Positions 40,591 to 42,120 of a stretch of DNA of 42,120 bases are shown one piece after another (the first letter of the stretch is position 1; every line of letters begins with the position of its first letter). This DNA is from Actinomycetota bacterium. GTDB taxonomy: Bacteria > Actinomycetota > Acidimicrobiia > Acidimicrobiales > CADCSY01. The stretch lies in NCBI GenBank assembly GCA_019348555.1, contig JAHWJH010000006.1:1-42120 (forward strand), written 5' to 3'. A program made the position numbers and the translations under genes. The notes under the pieces are model-generated. The model was given only the letters and a program-made list of their open reading frames with translations. It was not told the origin of the DNA and did no database searches.

Positions 40591-41568
40591 GTGCCTGGAC
40601 GCCTGCTGGTACTCGCCGTCGTGGTCGCCGTCGCCGCCGGGGCGGCCGTCGAGCGCAACACCGACGATGCCGTCCTCAGCTCGGCCGAGCCGGGCGGTCT
40701 GTCGCGGGCGCCGGCCCGGATGGGCTCGCCGCCGATCGCCGACGCACCGGTCGCCGAACCGAGCACCGCCGAGCCGGCGCCGGCGCCGGTGACGCCTCCC
40801 GAGCCGGACGCCCCACGGGTGCCCGACGTCGAGCTCGCCGTGGCCCCCGTGGCCGCCGACGACCCCGCCGGGCTCGCCGAGCAGATCGTGGTGGCCGAGC
40901 GGGCCATCCGCGCCGACGACGCCACTCCCGAGTCCCTGGCCCGCTTCGGGCACCTCCAGCAGGTGGCGTACCGGGCGCTGGTGGTCCACCCCGAGTGGGA
41001 CGCCGAGGTGGCCGCCGCCCTTCCCGACGACCTGCGGCCGGTCATGGCCGCGAACGTGCTCGCCGGCCGGGAGCTTCGACGACCCCTGCGCACCCCCCAG
41101 ACCAAGCTGCCTGCGTGGCGCATCGTGCAGCCGGCGCCGGCCGAGGAGCTACGGGCCTATTACGAAGAGGGTGAGGCCACCTACGGCGTGCCGTGGGAGT
41201 ACCTCGCCGCCGTCAACCTCACCGAGACCCGCATGGGTCGGATCCGTGGCCTGAGCACGGCCGGCGCCCGTGGGCCGATGCAGTTCATCCCCAGCACCTG
41301 GGCCCGCTACGGCCAGGGCGACATCGACGACCCCCACGACGCCATCCTCGCCGCCGCCCGTTACCTGGCGGCCAACGGTGGGGGGTCCGGCAACATGGCC
41401 AACGCCCTCTACCGCTACAACCCGGTGTCGTGGTACGTGAAGGCGGTGACCGCCTACGCCGAGCTCCTGCAGGCCGACCCTCGCGCCTACCGCGGCTACT
41501 ACCACTGGCAGGTCTATTACGTGACCCGCGACGGCGACGTGCACCTGCCCGAGGGCTACGGCAAGTAG
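40591..41568 (+). CDS. secreted lytic transglycosylase (SLT-type)
   Basis: This encodes 325 residues from GTG 40591. An N-terminal signal or anchor (RLLVLAVVVAVAAGAAVE) is followed by a Pro/Ala-rich linker to about 90, a helical domain, and the SLT domain from about 185: VPWEYLAAVNLTETRMGR holds the catalytic Glu, then STAGARGPMQFIPSTWARYG, and ANALYRYNPVSWYVKAV. The layout matches transglycosylases that cut peptidoglycan to anhydro-muropeptides outside the membrane. It is near envelope genes (sortase, Lnt-like, GtrA). A hairpin follows the stop. Confidence 0.92.
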   Translation: MPGRLLVLAVVVAVAAGAAVERNTDDAVLSSAEPGGLSRAPARMGSPPIADAPVAEPSTAEPAPAPVTPPEPDAPRVPDVELAVAPVAADDPAGLAEQIVVAERAIRADDATPESLARFGHLQQVAYRALVVHPEWDAEVAAALPDDLRPVMAANVLAGRELRRPLRTPQTKLPAWRIVQPAPAEELRAYYEEGEATYGVPWEYLAAVNLTETRMGRIRGLSTAGARGPMQFIPSTWARYGQGDIDDPHDAILAAARYLAANGGGSGNMANALYRYNPVSWYVKAVTAYAELLQADPRAYRGYYHWQVYYVTRDGDVHLPEGYGK

Positions 41569-41581
41569 GCGTTTCGCGGCG

Positions 41582-41601
41582 GTGCCCCCCGGGGACGGCA
41601 C
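41582..41601 (+). terminator. hairpin after the transglycosylase gene
   Basis: GTGCC and GGCAC pair around a ten-base loop that itself contains CCCCGGGG. It sits 14 bases after the stop, with no T tract behind it, so termination is only likely by position. Confidence 0.4.
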
Positions 41602-41678
41602 TGGAGAAGACGAAAGGATCAACCGATGACGAAGCCACAGTCACCGGAACTGCGACGTTCCGGCCTCGGCTCCACCGA

Positions 41679-42035
41679 TCAGGACAGCGCGAAGATCAAC
41701 GCCGACGAGAGCATCAGCCCCAAGGCGCCGAAGGCCCGGGCCGTGTCACCCAGCCACTCCACGTCAGCCGGCAGCGACAGCACCGTGGCCACCTCGGCGA
41801 CGAACAGCAGAGCCAGGGCGGGACCGACCGGGCGACGGGGTGGGGCGTCACCCGAGCGCAGCGACCCGGCCCCGAGCAGGCCCAGGCCGACGAGGCGGGT
41901 GACGAGGACGCTGGGAGCGGCCGCATCGGGTTGCAGGAGCGAGCCGTGGAGGAAGGCGGCCACGCCCACGGCGATGAAGCCGAGGGCGAGGAGGAGCTGG
42001 CCCCGGCGCTCCCCCGTCAGCATCTTGGCCCGCAC
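41679..42035 (-). CDS. small multi-pass membrane protein, unknown function
   Basis: This encodes 118 residues with about four hydrophobic helices: QLLLALGFIAVGVAAFLHGSLL, LVTRLVGLGLLGAGSL, GPALALLFVAEVATVL and the tail FGALGLMLSSALIFALS. No domain is recognised. The start is uncertain: GTG 42035 or ATG 42023, and the frame stays open upstream to the window edge. The plus-strand ORF 41626-42105 overlaps it completely and is Ser/Arg/Ala-rich, a shadow composition, although it has an ATG after GAAAGGA. I prefer the minus-strand gene because of its clean membrane pattern. Confidence 0.6.
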   Translation of the reverse strand: MRAKMLTGERRGQLLLALGFIAVGVAAFLHGSLLQPDAAAPSVLVTRLVGLGLLGAGSLRSGDAPPRRPVGPALALLFVAEVATVLSLPADVEWLGDTARAFGALGLMLSSALIFALS

Positions 42036-42120
42036 GACGACGCCGAGGTGGCCGGCTCCAACTCCCGTGTCTCCGAGGCGCTGGCCGCCCTGCTCGGTCC
42101 GGTGACGGCGACGGACGAGG

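Noticed and set aside
41626-42105. Plus-strand ORF with ATG and a GAAAGGA site
   Set aside because: It is Ser/Arg/Ala/Pro-rich, as expected for antisense of the membrane protein at 41679-42035. The ribosome site is a weak argument alone, so it is not called, but it cannot be fully excluded.
1-42120. tRNA, rRNA, CRISPR arrays, insertion sequences
   Set aside because: Intergenic regions are short and none showed a cloverleaf, regular spaced repeats, transposase or terminal inverted repeats.

Overview
The window is a very GC-rich, gene-dense bacterial chromosome segment, most likely from an actinomycete. The gene content suggests the class Acidimicrobiia (Iamia/Ilumatobacter-like): HemD fused to a winged helix, a class E sortase, actinobacterial HelD, and many starts preceded only by a TANNNT -10 box. 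That placement is inference, because no rRNA or tRNA gene is present. Almost all sequence is coding. Genes often overlap by 1-4 bases (GTGA/ATGA/TGATG junctions) or tail to tail.

Layout. 1-2.4 kb: end of a DHFR/RibD-fold reductase, a frameshifted ArsR remnant, a conserved hypothetical, a flavin-binding PNPOx-fold protein and a 65-residue acidic protein. 2.5-4.1 kb: prfC (RF3). 4.1-9.2 kb: an amino acid catabolism cluster. A fused proline dehydrogenase/P5C dehydrogenase lies divergent to a LOR/SDH-type ornithine cyclodeaminase-like protein and an arginine dihydrolase-like amidinohydrolase; together they could take arginine to ornithine, proline, P5C and glutamate. 9.2-10.4 kb: dinB directly behind a consensus SOS box. 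10.5-15.7 kb: a YceI protein, a DtxR-family metal regulator and a ferric-iron ABC transporter whose ATPase gene is convergent to the binding-protein and permease genes. 15.8-19.5 kb: bioY, an unknown protein, and a helD/CDGSH pair. 19.6-25.1 kb: yceI/marR divergent pair, patatin-like lipase, then hemE-hemH-hemY. 25.1-31.2 kb: nitrate assimilation, with a NasA-type nitrate reductase, a fused DmsB-DmsC membrane electron donor, and a divergent siroheme nitrite reductase carrying a C-terminal Rieske domain.

31.2-34.0 kb is a visibly lower-GC accessory patch. It holds a secreted beta-helix protein with four Cys/His-bracketed repeats, a frameshifted SNase-type nuclease and an orphan ORF. 34.0-42.1 kb: hemD-wHTH, sortase E, an Lnt-like acyltransferase with Ser in place of the catalytic Cys, dtd, a GtrA-type membrane protein, a lipoprotein PQQ-type sugar dehydrogenase, an alpha/beta hydrolase, a lytic transglycosylase and a small membrane protein.

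Themes: nitrogen economy (arginine/proline breakdown, nitrate assimilation), iron and heme (DtxR, Fe ABC transporter, hemD/E/H/Y), and the envelope (sortase, Lnt, transglycosylase, lipoproteins). The strongest candidates for something undescribed are the split arginine-to-glutamate cluster, the cytoplasmic-facing membrane-anchored nitrate reductase with its Rieske-fused nitrite reductase, and the Cys/His repeat module of the secreted protein.
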